A stretch of 64,000 nucleotides of DNA from Myxococcales bacterium (lineage in GTDB: Bacteria; Myxococcota_A; Polyangia; Polyangiales; Ga0077539): assembly GCA_030652255.1 (NCBI GenBank), contig JAUSAZ010000150.1:1-64000 (forward strand), in the 5' to 3' direction. A model generated the notes under the pieces. The model was not told the origin of the DNA, made no database searches, and was given only the letters and a program-made list of their open reading frames with translations. The position numbers and the translations under genes are program-made. Below, one piece after another: positions 17,602 through 26,877 of this stretch (the first letter of the stretch is position 1; each line of letters begins with the position of its first letter).

Positions 17602-20412
17602 TCAGCCGCGCCGTCGCCGCGCCCCGCTTCGCGCCGGCAGCACGTCGTCGAAGATCCGCGCGAGCGCGCCGCGCTCGTGGTCGTTGAGCCCGTCGGCCTC
17701 CGCGCGCCGGCCCGCGAGCAGGTCACGCAGCTCGCACGCCCAGCGCAGCGCGGCCGCGTCGCCGGAGCCCGCGCGGGTGGCCAGCGCCAGGGCGCGGTCG
17801 AGGTCGGGCAGCTCCCGGGCGCACCGCAGCGCGGACTCCGCGTCGCCCGCGGCCTCCCACGCCAGCGATGCCTCGCCGAGCTGGCCCAGCACCTCGTGGC
17901 TGCGGGCCTCCTCGGCGTGCTCCCGGGGTTCGAGCGCGTGCAGCACCTCGAGGGCGTCGCGTCCGTGGCCCTCCTCCCGCAGCGTGACCGCCACGCGGCG
18001 CCGCAGGGCCCGCTCGGCTGACGCGAGCGCCGGGGACTCGTCGGCGAGCACCCGCCGCGCCTCGGAGACGGCGTCGAGGAGCTTCAGCCGCGCCGCGCGG
18101 CCCGACGGGAGCAGCGCAGACTCCCGCCCCACCACCCACGAGCGCAGCGCGCGGTCGAGGGGGTCGCGCAGCTCGGGGCACTCCGCGAGCACCTCAGGGC
18201 CGAGGGCGAGCAGCGCGCCCGCGCTCGAGCCCGTGTCGGCGTCGCCCTTCCAGAGCTCGCGGGCGAGCAGCGAGGCCTTGGCGGCCAGCTTGAGGTCGCC
18301 GGTGCGCAGCGAGCGGTGGGCCTCGTCCATCAGCTCCGGTGCGTCGAGGGCGCCGTCCTGCGCGGCGCTCACCCAGGCCGCGCGCCCGAGCAGGCGGTGC
18401 ACGTCGCGGCGGAGGGTGGGGTCGCTCACGCCGCAGCGGGAGTCCGCGCGGCCCAGCAGCCCGCGGGCGTGGCGCAGGCGGTCGAGCGCGCGGCGGGGGT
18501 GGGCGTGCAGGAGGGCGGTGGCCTCGTGGAGGTACTCCAGCACGAGCTCCTGCGGGGAGGCGTCGTCGCGCGCGAGGAGCGCGAGCAGGGCGTCGGGCTC
18601 GATGCTGGCGACGTAGCCCTCGAGGGCCTCGCCCTGGTCGTCGACGCAGAGGCGCTGTAGCGCGCCGTCGCCGCCCGGGTCGTCGCCCACGTCGAGGAAG
18701 ATCACGGTGTCCGTGGCGCGGCTCAGTGCGACGCGAAACTGGTCGGCCCGGGTGCGGGCGCGCAGGCTCTGCACCTGGTCGTTCTTGCGGGCGCGCAGGG
18801 CCTCGATCTCGCGGATGCGCCGGGCGCCGTCGACGATGGCCACCACGGAGAAGTCGAGGCCCTTCACGGCGTCGCTGCTCCACACGTCGAGCCCGTCGGG
18901 CTGCAGCTCCGGCGGAACCCGCGCGCCGGGGAAGACCAGCACGGTGCTCGGCCGATCGAGCAGGGCCTTGCCCACGCGGGCGAGGGTCGCGGCGTCGGGT
19001 ACGCGGCACCGCAGCACGCGCCCGGAGACGGACTCCTCGATCTCCAGGTCGGCGCGGCCCCGCGGGCGCTGGGCCTTGTCGAGGTGCTGGTAGAGCGCCC
19101 ACGAGCGCTCGACGAGGGTGGCGATGGCGCGGGGCGAGCGCACGTTGCCCAGCAGGTCGAAGGTGGTCCCGGCGCCGAGGGTGGGGGCGACGGCGTCGGC
19201 GAAGGCGCCCCAGTCGAAGTCCGTCGGGCGCACGGTCTGGCTCTCGTCGCCGGCGACCATCACGTCGAGCGGGGCGTCGCGCCCGGCGCTCGCGGACTCC
19301 ACCAGGGCGGCGAGCAGGGCGACCTCGACCAGGGTGAGGTCCTGCACCTCGTCGACGAAGACGGCCTGCACGTCGTGGAGCACCTTCGGGAGCTTCGCCC
19401 CGGCGCGCAGCTTGTCGAGCGCGCGTCGGGCCCACCAGGGGTCGCCCACGATCTCGGGCAGCAGCCGCGGGTCGAGGGCCATCACGGTGAGCACGGCGTT
19501 GCGGGCGGCGCGCTCGTCGAGGGTCTTGGCGCGGAGCTTCACGAAGGCGTCCTCGCGGAGCAGCGGGCCCTCGCACGCGGGGGCGCCGCGGAATGGCGTC
19601 GGGAGGGCGGCGCCGGCGATCCAGGCGTGGAGTTCGCCGAAGAGTTCTTCGGGGTGTTTGTCCCAGGGGGCGAACTTCCGCGGCGCCTGGGCGAGCGCCT
19701 GGGCGAGCACGGTGATGCGCGCGGCGAGCGGCGCGACCACCGCGGGGGCGGAGGGGAGCACCTTGCGCAGCAGCTCGCCGAAGGTGAGCACCGTGACCAG
19801 CGCCGGGTCGGGGGCGAACTGCTCGAAGAAGTCCCGCGCGCGCTCGGCCAGGAGGGCGTTGTAGGTGAGGTAGAGGGTGCGCTGCCCGGGCGCCGCGAGG
19901 GCGGCCTGCTGGAGCACGGTGGTCTTGCCGGTGCCGGGCTGGCCGCGCAGCACCCGGAGGCGCACCCGGGCCTCGATGGCGTCGGTCTGGGCGCGCAGCA
20001 GCTCCGGGAAGAGCCCGTTGCCCTTGAGCTCCTGGCCGGGGAGGGACACCCAGTGGTCGGGGCCGCCGGGGTCGAGCGCGTCGGGGGTCTCGTCGTGGTG
20101 GCGCACCGCGCGCACCAGGATCTCCATCGGGCCGAGCCCGAGGTGCTTCACCGGCGGCGAGCCCGAGCGCGCCCACCACAGGTAGAACTGGTGCCCGTTG
20201 TTGCCCCCGAGGTCGGTGCGCAGCCACCCCCTGCCGCGCCCCTGCACGCCCTTCACCTGCGGCGGCATCCCCTGCGCGGCCAGCTGCGCGAACACCAGCC
20301 GCGCCCGCTGCTGGAGCTGCCGGTCGCTGCGCGGGTCGTCCATCCAGTCGAGCACGTCCTGGTGGATGAGCAGCTGACGGCGGCGCTGGGCTTCGGTGGG
20401 GCGCGAGGTCAT
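17602..20412 (-). CDS. UvrD/Rep-like SF1 helicase with unusual N-terminal domain
   Basis: This 936-aa protein has a superfamily 1A helicase core: Walker A GQPGTGKTT (about 158-166), Walker B VFVDEVQD (351-358), motif III AGDESQTVRPTDFDW, motif V SSDAVKGLDF and motif VI RVALSRATDTVIF. It lacks the large 1B/2B subdomains of true UvrD. Residues 1-115 form a separate small domain with a long helix (RRQLLIHQDVLDWM), KGVQGRGRGWLRT, the strand QFYLWWAR and ILVRAVRHHDE. Its layout resembles RelE/ParE mRNA-interferase folds (inference). Residues 580-936 are helical, Ala/Leu/Arg-rich and repeat-like. The ATG follows TAGGCT by 8 nt. It may act on DNA repair or on RNA at stalled ribosomes; function unproven. 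Confidence 0.85.
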   Translation of the reverse strand: MTSRPTEAQRRRQLLIHQDVLDWMDDPRSDRQLQQRARLVFAQLAAQGMPPQVKGVQGRGRGWLRTDLGGNNGHQFYLWWARSGSPPVKHLGLGPMEILVRAVRHHDETPDALDPGGPDHWVSLPGQELKGNGLFPELLRAQTDAIEARVRLRVLRGQPGTGKTTVLQQAALAAPGQRTLYLTYNALLAERARDFFEQFAPDPALVTVLTFGELLRKVLPSAPAVVAPLAARITVLAQALAQAPRKFAPWDKHPEELFGELHAWIAGAALPTPFRGAPACEGPLLREDAFVKLRAKTLDERAARNAVLTVMALDPRLLPEIVGDPWWARRALDKLRAGAKLPKVLHDVQAVFVDEVQDLTLVEVALLAALVESASAGRDAPLDVMVAGDESQTVRPTDFDWGAFADAVAPTLGAGTTFDLLGNVRSPRAIATLVERSWALYQHLDKAQRPRGRADLEIEESVSGRVLRCRVPDAATLARVGKALLDRPSTVLVFPGARVPPELQPDGLDVWSSDAVKGLDFSVVAIVDGARRIREIEALRARKNDQVQSLRARTRADQFRVALSRATDTVIFLDVGDDPGGDGALQRLCVDDQGEALEGYVASIEPDALLALLARDDASPQELVLEYLHEATALLHAHPRRALDRLRHARGLLGRADSRCGVSDPTLRRDVHRLLGRAAWVSAAQDGALDAPELMDEAHRSLRTGDLKLAAKASLLARELWKGDADTGSSAGALLALGPEVLAECPELRDPLDRALRSWVVGRESALLPSGRAARLKLLDAVSEARRVLADESPALASAERALRRRVAVTLREEGHGRDALEVLHALEPREHAEEARSHEVLGQLGEASLAWEAAGDAESALRCARELPDLDRALALATRAGSGDAAALRWACELRDLLAGRRAEADGLNDHERGALARIFDDVLPARSGARRRRG

Positions 20413-20420
20413 CTGTCGTC

Positions 20421-20426
20421 AGCCTA
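20421..20426 (-). promoter_or_regulatory. TAGGCT -10-like hexamer before helicase gene
   Basis: TAGGCT on the minus strand ends 8 nt before the helicase ATG, with no Shine-Dalgarno. It is one of the clearer leaderless-type arrangements in the window. Confidence 0.4.
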
Positions 20427-20456
20427 CACCGCGCGACCGGGCGTCCTCGCCGCGCT

Positions 20457-21593
20457 CTACTGCGGGACGCAGATCTGCCCGCCCGCCGTGTCGCAGCGCA
20501 GCCCCGGGTTGCACGCCACGCCCCGCAGGCAGCGGCTGCCGAGCGCGCCGTCGCGTCGGCAGCGGGTGACGCCATCGACGGACACGCAGCTCACGTCGCG
20601 CGCGCAGGTGGTGCGGTTGCTCCCCGGGACACACGGCGCGTCCACCGCGAGCACGATCGAGCACACGGTGAACTCCGGGTGGCAGCGCAGCGCCCCGTCG
20701 CACTCGGGCGAGCGCTCGCGGCAGAGCGCGAGCCAGGCGCCGTCGGGCTGGCACACCCCCGTGGCGTCGCGGTCGGATACGGCGCAGCTCAGGCCGCGCG
20801 CGCACCGCGGCGAGCCGGGCTCCACGACGTTGCAGGTCTCGCCCTGCGCCACCGACCGGAGGCACGCGATGCGGGTGCTCGCCACCGGGAGCTGGCAGTC
20901 GAGCCCCGGGTTGCAGGAGGAGTCCGCGCGGCACGGGGCGCCCGTGGTGCCGAGGGGCTGGCAGACGCCACCGGCGGCCCTGGCGACGCACGCCGCCTCG
21001 CCCGCGCAGTAGCTGACCCCGCCGCTCATCGGGTCGCAGTCCCCGCCCAGCGGGATCGGCCGCCCGCAGCGGCTGCGGTTGTTGCCGACTTCGTCGCACT
21101 GGAGGCCCGGGGCGCAGGACTCGGCCGAGGCGACGCCCTGGCGGCAGTACCCGCCGGGCGCGCCGAAGGCCACGCAGCGGAGCGCGCCGTCGATCTCGAC
21201 GCAGCCCTCGTCGAGCCCGCAGCGGCGGTCGCCGCAGGTGGTGCGCGGGCCGAAGTGGTTGTTCTGGTCGCACCACTGATCGAGGCAGGGGATGCCCTCG
21301 TCGCAGCCGATGGCCGACCGCCGGCAGAGGCCGCCGCGCGCGCCGTCGCGCACGCAGAGGCCCAGGAATCCGGGACCCACGGCGATGCAGTGGCGCCCGG
21401 GGCCGCAGGGGTCGGGCCGCCCGGGAGGGCAGTCGACGCGGGTCATGGGGTCGTCGAGGGGGTCGAGCGGGACGTCGACGGGCGCGAGCACCTCGGGCCC
21501 GGCGTCCCGGGGGGCGGGCGCGACGCCGGCCGACGAGGCGCACGCGAGCGGAGCGCCGAGGGCGAGCCCGAGGACGACGGTGCGGAGGGACAT
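20457..21593 (-). CDS. Exported cysteine-rich protein, probable lipoprotein
   Basis: The 378-aa product starts with a signal peptide (TVVLGLALGAPLACASS). The L-A-C could serve as a lipobox, although position -3 is Pro. The mature chain has a Pro/Asp linker followed by roughly 10 repeating disulfide-rich units with patterns such as CxPGLxCD, GxxCRxD and CVPGSNRTTC. Proteins of this style are frequent in Polyangia and are probably surface-exposed. I recognise no enzyme motif. The ATG at 21593 directly starts the signal peptide. A GTG at 21623, 6 nt after a TACCTT hexamer, would add 10 residues and is an alternative start. Confidence 0.75.
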   Translation of the reverse strand: MSLRTVVLGLALGAPLACASSAGVAPAPRDAGPEVLAPVDVPLDPLDDPMTRVDCPPGRPDPCGPGRHCIAVGPGFLGLCVRDGARGGLCRRSAIGCDEGIPCLDQWCDQNNHFGPRTTCGDRRCGLDEGCVEIDGALRCVAFGAPGGYCRQGVASAESCAPGLQCDEVGNNRSRCGRPIPLGGDCDPMSGGVSYCAGEAACVARAAGGVCQPLGTTGAPCRADSSCNPGLDCQLPVASTRIACLRSVAQGETCNVVEPGSPRCARGLSCAVSDRDATGVCQPDGAWLALCRERSPECDGALRCHPEFTVCSIVLAVDAPCVPGSNRTTCARDVSCVSVDGVTRCRRDGALGSRCLRGVACNPGLRCDTAGGQICVPQ

Positions 21594-21629
21594 CAGGTCG
21601 ACGGATTGGTTGAGGGACCCCACCGGGCG

Positions 21630-21635
21630 AAGGTA
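21630..21635 (-). promoter_or_regulatory. TACCTT -10-like hexamer
   Basis: TACCTT on the minus strand lies 6 nt before the alternative GTG start (21623) of the Cys-rich protein and 36 nt before its ATG. It bears on which start is used. Confidence 0.3.
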
Positions 21636-21685
21636 CACCGCGAAGCGGACGAGGTGCCTGCCGCTGACCCTCCCCGCGGCAGGTG

Positions 21686-21691
21686 TACGAT
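21686..21691 (+). promoter_or_regulatory. TACGAT -10-like hexamer before Uma2 copy 2
   Basis: TACGAT ends 6 nt before the ATG at 21698. This spacing would place the transcription start at or next to the A of ATG. Confidence 0.4.
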
Positions 21692-21697
21692 CGCGCC

Positions 21698-22291
21698 ATG
21701 GAAGCGACGGCGATCAAGCACGACGTCACGGTGGAGGAGTACCTGGCCTTCGAGCGCGACGCCGAGGAGAAGCACATCCTCTGGGACGGCGAGGTCTTCG
21801 CGATGTGGGCGATGGCGGGCGCCTCGCCGACGCACAACACGATCGCGACCAATGCCCTGGGCACGCTGTTCAATGCCCTCCGTGGCGGAACGTGTCGGGT
21901 CTTCAACTCCGACCAGAAGGTGTGGATCCCGCGCAAGGGCGGCATCGTGTACCCCGACGCCACGGTGATCTGCGGGCGCCTCTCGCTCCGCGAGGGGACC
22001 ACCGACGTCGCCACCAACCCCTCGCTCATCATCGAGGTGCTCTCGCCGGGGACGGAGTCCTTCGACCGCGCGGAGAAGTTCGCGGGATACCGCTCGGTCG
22101 AGACGCTCCGTCACTACGCGATGGTCTCGTCGCAGGAGGTTCTCGTGGAGCAGTACACCCGCGTGGGCGACGGCACCTGGACCCTCCGGGTGCTCGGCCC
22201 CGGCGACGTGCTCTCCTTCGCCTCGCCCGACCTGACCGTCGCGGTCGACGACCTCTACGAGCGGGCCTTCGAGGACCCCGCCGCGCCGTAG
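21698..22291 (+). CDS. Uma2-family protein (PD-(D/E)XK nuclease fold), copy 2
   Basis: This 197-aa protein belongs to the Uma2/DUF820 family. Key blocks are EYLAFERDAEEKHILWDGE near the N-terminus, YPDATVICG with the putative catalytic Asp, NPSLIIEVLSPGTESFDRAEK with the Glu, and the strand RHYAMVSSQEVLVEQY. It differs clearly from copies 1 and 3 (for example Q-K-V-W-I-P instead of A-K-L/V-R-V) and is a more distant paralog. The ATG at 21698 follows TACGAT by 6 nt; GTG at 21683 in the same frame is less likely. The gene ends 13 bp before a small hypothetical gene. Confidence 0.9.
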   Translation: MEATAIKHDVTVEEYLAFERDAEEKHILWDGEVFAMWAMAGASPTHNTIATNALGTLFNALRGGTCRVFNSDQKVWIPRKGGIVYPDATVICGRLSLREGTTDVATNPSLIIEVLSPGTESFDRAEKFAGYRSVETLRHYAMVSSQEVLVEQYTRVGDGTWTLRVLGPGDVLSFASPDLTVAVDDLYERAFEDPAAP

Positions 22292-22304
22292 CGCCGCCGC
22301 CCCG

Positions 22305-22760
22305 ATGCCCCCGACGATGGAGCCGACGCCGCCGCTGCCGACCGACGACGGGCTCGACCGCGGGCGCGGGCTCCACGCCGTATGCTCGCTGGTGATCGTG
22401 TCGCTGGAGCGCGCGCGCCGGCTCACCGACGACCGCCCGGAGCTGGCGCTCGCGACGCTGGAGCGCTGGCTCGCGGGCGAGGACGGCCCGGCGGAGCTGC
22501 ACGACGCGATGGAGCTCATGGTGCAGGCCACCTTCGACGACCGCGAGGTGGTGACCGCGACGCGCTGCGTGCTCTGGGCGATGCGGGTCAACGTGATCGA
22601 CCCGTGGCGCTCGCGCGACGTGGTGCGGCGCGTGATGGCCGACGCCGCCGCGGTGCTGGTGGCCCTCGACGACGACCCGGAGGCGGCCGCTGCGCAGGTG
22701 GAGGCCACCTACCGGGCCGCGGTGGAGCAGGGCCGCGCGCTGCGCCGCGATGGTCCATGA
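22305..22760 (+). CDS. Hypothetical protein
   Basis: A 151-aa acidic, mostly helical protein with no signal peptide, membrane segment or family motif that I recognise. The central part (SLERARRLTDDRPELALATLERWL) looks like a helical hairpin. It lies between a Uma2 gene and hrpB on the same strand, 13 bp after the former. Its 3' end overlaps the sequence just before the hrpB start. An alternative ATG is 12 bp downstream. That it is coding rests on composition and tight packing, so confidence is moderate. Confidence 0.55.
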   Translation: MPPTMEPTPPLPTDDGLDRGRGLHAVCSLVIVSLERARRLTDDRPELALATLERWLAGEDGPAELHDAMELMVQATFDDREVVTATRCVLWAMRVNVIDPWRSRDVVRRVMADAAAVLVALDDDPEAAAAQVEATYRAAVEQGRALRRDGP

Positions 22761-22767
22761 TGCGCGG

Positions 22768-25092
22768 GTGACCCCCGACGCGCTCCCGATCCACGCCGCC
22801 CGCGCGGCCTTCGACGCCGCCCTCGCCCGCGGCCCCGTGGTGGTCTCCTCGCCCACCGGGTCGGGCAAGTCCACCGAGGTGCCGCGCTGGGCCACGGCGC
22901 GCGGCCGGGTGCTGGTCGTCGAGCCCCGCCGCGTCGCCTGCCGCAGCCTCGCCGCCCGCGTCGCCGAGCTCGAAGGCACCCCCCTCGGCGCCACCGTCGG
23001 CTACGCCGTCCGCGACGAGTCCGTCTCCTCCGACGCGACCCGCATCCTCTTCGCCACCCCCGGCGTGGTGCTCCACGCCCGCGACCTCACAGCCCGCTTC
23101 GAGACCCTGGTGCTCGACGAGTTCCACGAGCGCAGCCTCGACCTCGACCTCCTGCTCGCCCTCTTCCTGGGCCGCCCCTCGCCCCGCCTCGTGGTGATGT
23201 CCGCCACCCTCGACGGCGACCGCGTCGCGCGCCACCTCGGCGCCGTCCACGTCTCCGCCGGGGGCCGCGCCTACCCCGTGGACATCCGCCACCCCGACCC
23301 GGGCGCCACCCTCCCCCACGGCGACGAGCTCGCGGCCCGCGTCGCGCGCGCCGTCGAGGCCGCCTCCCACGACCCCGGCGACGTGCTGGTCTTCCTCCCG
23401 GGCAAGGGGGAGATCGACGCGTGCGCGCGGGCCATCCGCGGCGGCGCCTGGGAGGTCATCCCGATGCACGGCGGGCTCTCGCTCGACGAGCAGCGGCGCG
23501 GCTTCGAGCGCAGCGCGCGGCGCAAGGTGATCCTCGCCACCAACGTCGCCGAGACCTCCATCACCCTGCCCGGCGTCGGGGTGGTGATCGACACCGGCCT
23601 CGTGCGGCGCACCCGCTACCACGCCGGCCGCGGCTTCCTCGCGCTCGGGGCCATCGCCCAGGACAGCGCCGCGCAGCGCGCCGGGCGCGCGGGTCGCACG
23701 GGCCCCGGGGTCTGCTACCGCCTCTGGGGGAAGGTCGCGATGCTGGAGCGCGCCACGCCGCCGGAGATCCACCGGGAGTCGCTGGTTCCGCTGGTGCTGG
23801 GCGCGGCGGCGTGGGGGCGCCGCGTCGACGAGCTCGCCCTCTTCGACCCGCCGAAGGCACCCGCCCTCGACGCGGCGCGCGACGAGCTCACCCTGCTCGG
23901 CGCCCTCGACCCCGCGGGCGCCCTCACCCCGCGCGGCCACGAGCTCTACGGCCTGCCGCTCGACCCTCCCCTCGCCCGGCTGCTCATCGAGGCCCGCGGC
24001 GGCGGGTGCCTCGACGACGTGATCGACCTCGTGTCGGCGCTCGCCGTGGGCCGTCCCCTCTTCCTGCCGGGCGACGACGACCACGAGCTGCGCCGCGGCG
24101 ACTGCGACGCGACGGCGCTCATCCGCGCGGTGCGCGAGGGCGGCGAGGGAGTGGCCTTCTTCCCGCTGGGCGAGGCGCGGCGCATCCGGGCGCGGCTACG
24201 GAGGGCGCACGATCTCGGCCCGGCGATGAGCGAGGGGCCGGTCGACCGCGACGCGCTGATGCGCACGGCCATCGCGGCGGACCCGCGCTCGGTGCACGTC
24301 GCGCGGGTGCGGGGGCGCAGCGTGGCCTTCAGCAACGGCGGCACGGAGCTGGAGCTCGCCCGCGAGAGCGCCGCGCAGCGGGTGAAGGACCTCGACGCCA
24401 TCGTGGTGTTCGAGTCGCGCGCCCTCGGGGTGGGCCAGGACGCCCGGGTGCTGGTCACCTGCGCGAGCCCGGTGTCGCTCGCGGAGGTCGCGCGCGCGGG
24501 CCTCGGGCGCGACCGCCTGGAGCGGGTGCAGCTCGAACACGGCCGCGTCGTGGCCCACGTCGAGCGGGTGTACGCGAAGCGGGTGATCGGCACGCGGGAG
24601 GAGACGCCCTCCGGGGAGATGGCGCGGGAGGCCATCGCGACGCTCTTCCTGCGGGGGAGCTTGTTCAAGGCGGCGCTGCCGGTGACGCGCGAGCGGCTGT
24701 CGCTGGCGCGCCTCGCGGCGAAGCTGGGCCACGCCGCGGAGCTGCCGCCGTCGCTGCGGGCGGGGCCGACGATCGAGGCGTGGGTGGCGGCGCGGCTGGT
24801 CGAGCTCGGCGTGGAGGGCGGCGACGATCTCGCGATGCTGTCGGCGGGCGACCTGACGGCGCCCGATGCGCCGGGGTGGGTGCGCGACGAGGTGGAGCGC
24901 GAGCACCCGCGCACCGTGAGCGTGGGCGACGCGACCTACGAGGCGGACTACGACCTCGACCGGCGACGGGTGACGCTGCGCCTCGTGCGGGGGCAGCGGC
25001 GCGACCCGCCGCCGTTGCAGTACCTCCCGCGCTTCACGGGCCTGGGCATCGTGGTGGAGGGGCCGCGCGGGGCGACGGTGCTGCGGGGGTGA
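22768..25092 (+). CDS. hrpB: ATP-dependent RNA helicase HrpB-like
   Basis: This 774-aa protein is a DEAH/RHA-type SF2 helicase. It has Walker A SSPTGSGKSTEVPRW, motif Ia VEPRRVACRSLA, the DEFHERSLDLDL box (DEFH rather than DEAH is the HrpB hallmark), SAT motif MSATLDG, motif V TNVAETSITLPG and motif VI QRAGRAGRTGPG. Ratchet/HA2-like and HrpB C-terminal regions follow, including a QYLPRF-type tail. Length is slightly short of the usual 800-840 aa. A GTG at 22768 with CATGAT 6 nt upstream gives the natural N-terminus; an ATG at 22750 would add six residues. HrpB is non-essential, and its RNA target in bacteria is unclear. Confidence 0.92.
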   Translation: MTPDALPIHAARAAFDAALARGPVVVSSPTGSGKSTEVPRWATARGRVLVVEPRRVACRSLAARVAELEGTPLGATVGYAVRDESVSSDATRILFATPGVVLHARDLTARFETLVLDEFHERSLDLDLLLALFLGRPSPRLVVMSATLDGDRVARHLGAVHVSAGGRAYPVDIRHPDPGATLPHGDELAARVARAVEAASHDPGDVLVFLPGKGEIDACARAIRGGAWEVIPMHGGLSLDEQRRGFERSARRKVILATNVAETSITLPGVGVVIDTGLVRRTRYHAGRGFLALGAIAQDSAAQRAGRAGRTGPGVCYRLWGKVAMLERATPPEIHRESLVPLVLGAAAWGRRVDELALFDPPKAPALDAARDELTLLGALDPAGALTPRGHELYGLPLDPPLARLLIEARGGGCLDDVIDLVSALAVGRPLFLPGDDDHELRRGDCDATALIRAVREGGEGVAFFPLGEARRIRARLRRAHDLGPAMSEGPVDRDALMRTAIAADPRSVHVARVRGRSVAFSNGGTELELARESAAQRVKDLDAIVVFESRALGVGQDARVLVTCASPVSLAEVARAGLGRDRLERVQLEHGRVVAHVERVYAKRVIGTREETPSGEMAREAIATLFLRGSLFKAALPVTRERLSLARLAAKLGHAAELPPSLRAGPTIEAWVAARLVELGVEGGDDLAMLSAGDLTAPDAPGWVRDEVEREHPRTVSVGDATYEADYDLDRRRVTLRLVRGQRRDPPPLQYLPRFTGLGIVVEGPRGATVLRG

Positions 25093-25128
25093 GCGGAGGG
25101 GGACGACGCGGCTCCTGGGCCGTAGCCC

Positions 25129-25626
25129 TCAGCGGGGGACGGGCGCGCCCACCACCCGCACGCGCAGCCGCGCGACCTCGCGACCGCCGCGGCGCACGAC
25201 CAGCTCATAGGCGCCCGGCGCGGGGAAGAGCGACTCGCCCATGTCGCGCGCCTCGCGCACCATCGCACCCGGCGGTAGCGCGCCCCAGGCCGCCTCGCGC
25301 CCGCCGTTGCCGAAGGCCATCGACGCCGTCATCGACGGCTGCCCGTTGAGGAGCCACTCCAGCGCGTCGCGCCGGGTGTCCTCGACGCGCGCCCCGACGT
25401 TGCGCGCCTCCATCCAGATCCGGAACGTCCGCCGCTGCGCCATGGTGATCGTGGCGGTGGCGGGCTCGGCGGTGAGGCGCCACGCGATCGGTGACGCGCC
25501 CGCCCCGGCGTCGTCCGGTCGATCGTGGGGGTGCGCGGACGCTGGCGCCGGGCAGGCGGCGTGCAGCAGGAGGGCGACGACGGCGACCGCGCAGCGCGCG
25601 GCGGTCTGGGACGGTCGGGTGGGCAT
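25129..25626 (-). CDS. Exported hypothetical protein
   Basis: The 165-aa product has an N-terminal signal peptide (CAVAVVALLLHAACPAPASA) and a His/Asp-rich linker. A beta-rich domain follows with strands TITMAQRRTFRIWMEARN and YELVVRRGGREVARLRVRVV, resembling an immunoglobulin-like extracytoplasmic domain. A lipid-attachment Cys is possible at HAAC. No family is recognised. It is convergent with hrpB and lies downstream of the broken M28 peptidase gene. Coding potential is supported by the signal peptide and by periodic hydrophobicity. Confidence 0.65.
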   Translation of the reverse strand: MPTRPSQTAARCAVAVVALLLHAACPAPASAHPHDRPDDAGAGASPIAWRLTAEPATATITMAQRRTFRIWMEARNVGARVEDTRRDALEWLLNGQPSMTASMAFGNGGREAAWGALPPGAMVREARDMGESLFPAPGAYELVVRRGGREVARLRVRVVGAPVPR

Positions 25627-25693
25627 CGGGGTTGGGCCCGGTTGTAGCGCGCCGCCGACGCCGCCGCCGTGGTGGTCACAGCGACCGCCCGCC

Positions 25694-26762
25694 TCACTCG
25701 GTCAGCGCCCGCCGCTCGACCGTCGCGAGGTCGCGCACCACCGGCACCAGCGCCGCCACCACCCGCGTCATCCGGTCGAAGTCCAGCTTGTCGGGGGTGT
25801 CGCGCATCGTGTGGTAGTTCGGGTCGCGGTACGGCGCCGAGTCGGTCACCATGATCGCGGGGTTAGCCCACCTGCCAGTACGACCAGTGGTCGCTCCAGC
25901 CGACGCCCGGCGTGCGCGCCGACAGCGCCGTCCCCTCCGACGGAAACCTCGCCCCCGCCCGGAACGTCGCCAGCGCGTGGCGCACCAGCGGCGCCATCTC
26001 CGTGCTCCCCACGAAGGCGATGAAGTCCCCGCGGTCGGGGTAGAACAGGCTCAACGGCGGCGGGTACCGCTGGCTCCCCGCGCGGAGGTCGTAGTACCCG
26101 ACGGTCTCCAGGCTCACCATCGCCACCACGTCGTCGCCCCGCCGCCGCGCCCGCCGCGCGTTGACCAGGCTGCCCATGCTCTCCGTCTGGAAGTGGTGAG
26201 GCTCCTCGTTGGTGAAGGCCACGAACCGCAGCGTGCGCGCCACGTCGACCCGCGCGAAGGCGCGCGCCAGCTCGATGAGCGCCGCCGTCCCCGACGCGTT
26301 GTCGTTGGCCGCGGGCTTGTCGAGCACCCCGTCGTAGTGCGCGCCGATGATCACCACCTCGCTGCGCCGCGAGGCGCCCGCGCGCTCGACGATGAAGTTG
26401 CGGCACGCCATCCCGTCGGCGCGAAACACCTCGTCGGTCACCGTGTAGCCCGCGCCCGCGAGCTCAGCGCGCACGTACGCCTCGGCCCGCGCGAGGCCCG
26501 CCGGGGCCGACGTGCTACGCGCCCCGATGCGCGCCGCCAGCGTCTCCACGTGGCCGCGCAGCCGATCGCGCAGCACCTGCTCGTCAGCGGTCAGTGCGGG
26601 CAGGGCGCCCGCGTACGAGCGGCCCGGCATGCGGATGGTCCTGCTCCAGCCGTAGAGGCTGAGGAGGGCGACGGCGCCGGCGAACACGCCGAGGCGGATG
26701 GCCGCGCCGCGCGTGAAGAGCCTCGGACGAAAGCTCGGCATCGGCGCGTCGGGCTCGCTCAT
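25694..26762 (-). pseudogene. M28-family metallopeptidase interrupted by a +1 frameshift
   Basis: The 5' part encodes 299 residues: a membrane anchor (RLGVFAGAVALLSLYGWS), zinc motifs GAHYDGVLDKPAANDNASG and FTNEEPHHF, and DHWSYWQVG, then a TAA at 25863-25865. Removing one A in the TAA context (GGCTAACCCC to GGCTACCCC) restores an open frame for 56 more residues: YPAIMVTDSAPYRD, then YHTMRDTPDKLDFDR to ALTE with stop at 25694-25696. The lost segment carries the conserved final zinc-ligand His in YHT. So this is either a recent inactivating mutation or a sequencing error. TAGCAT lies 6 nt before the ATG. An intact M28 homolog lies at 30329-31735. Confidence 0.85.
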
Positions 26763-26768
26763 GGGTCG

Positions 26769-26774
26769 ATGCTA
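26769..26774 (-). promoter_or_regulatory. TAGCAT -10-like hexamer before M28 gene
   Basis: TAGCAT on the minus strand ends 6 nt before the ATG at 26762, placing the likely transcription start at the start codon. Confidence 0.4.
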
Positions 26775-26877
26775 CCGCCGGTGGGTGTGACCCCGCGCCA
26801 TACCTTTCGCCCGTGGCACCGAGCGCGGCGGCGGGCGGAGCGGCGAAGTACGTGGTCGTGGAGGGCGGAGAGCTTCC

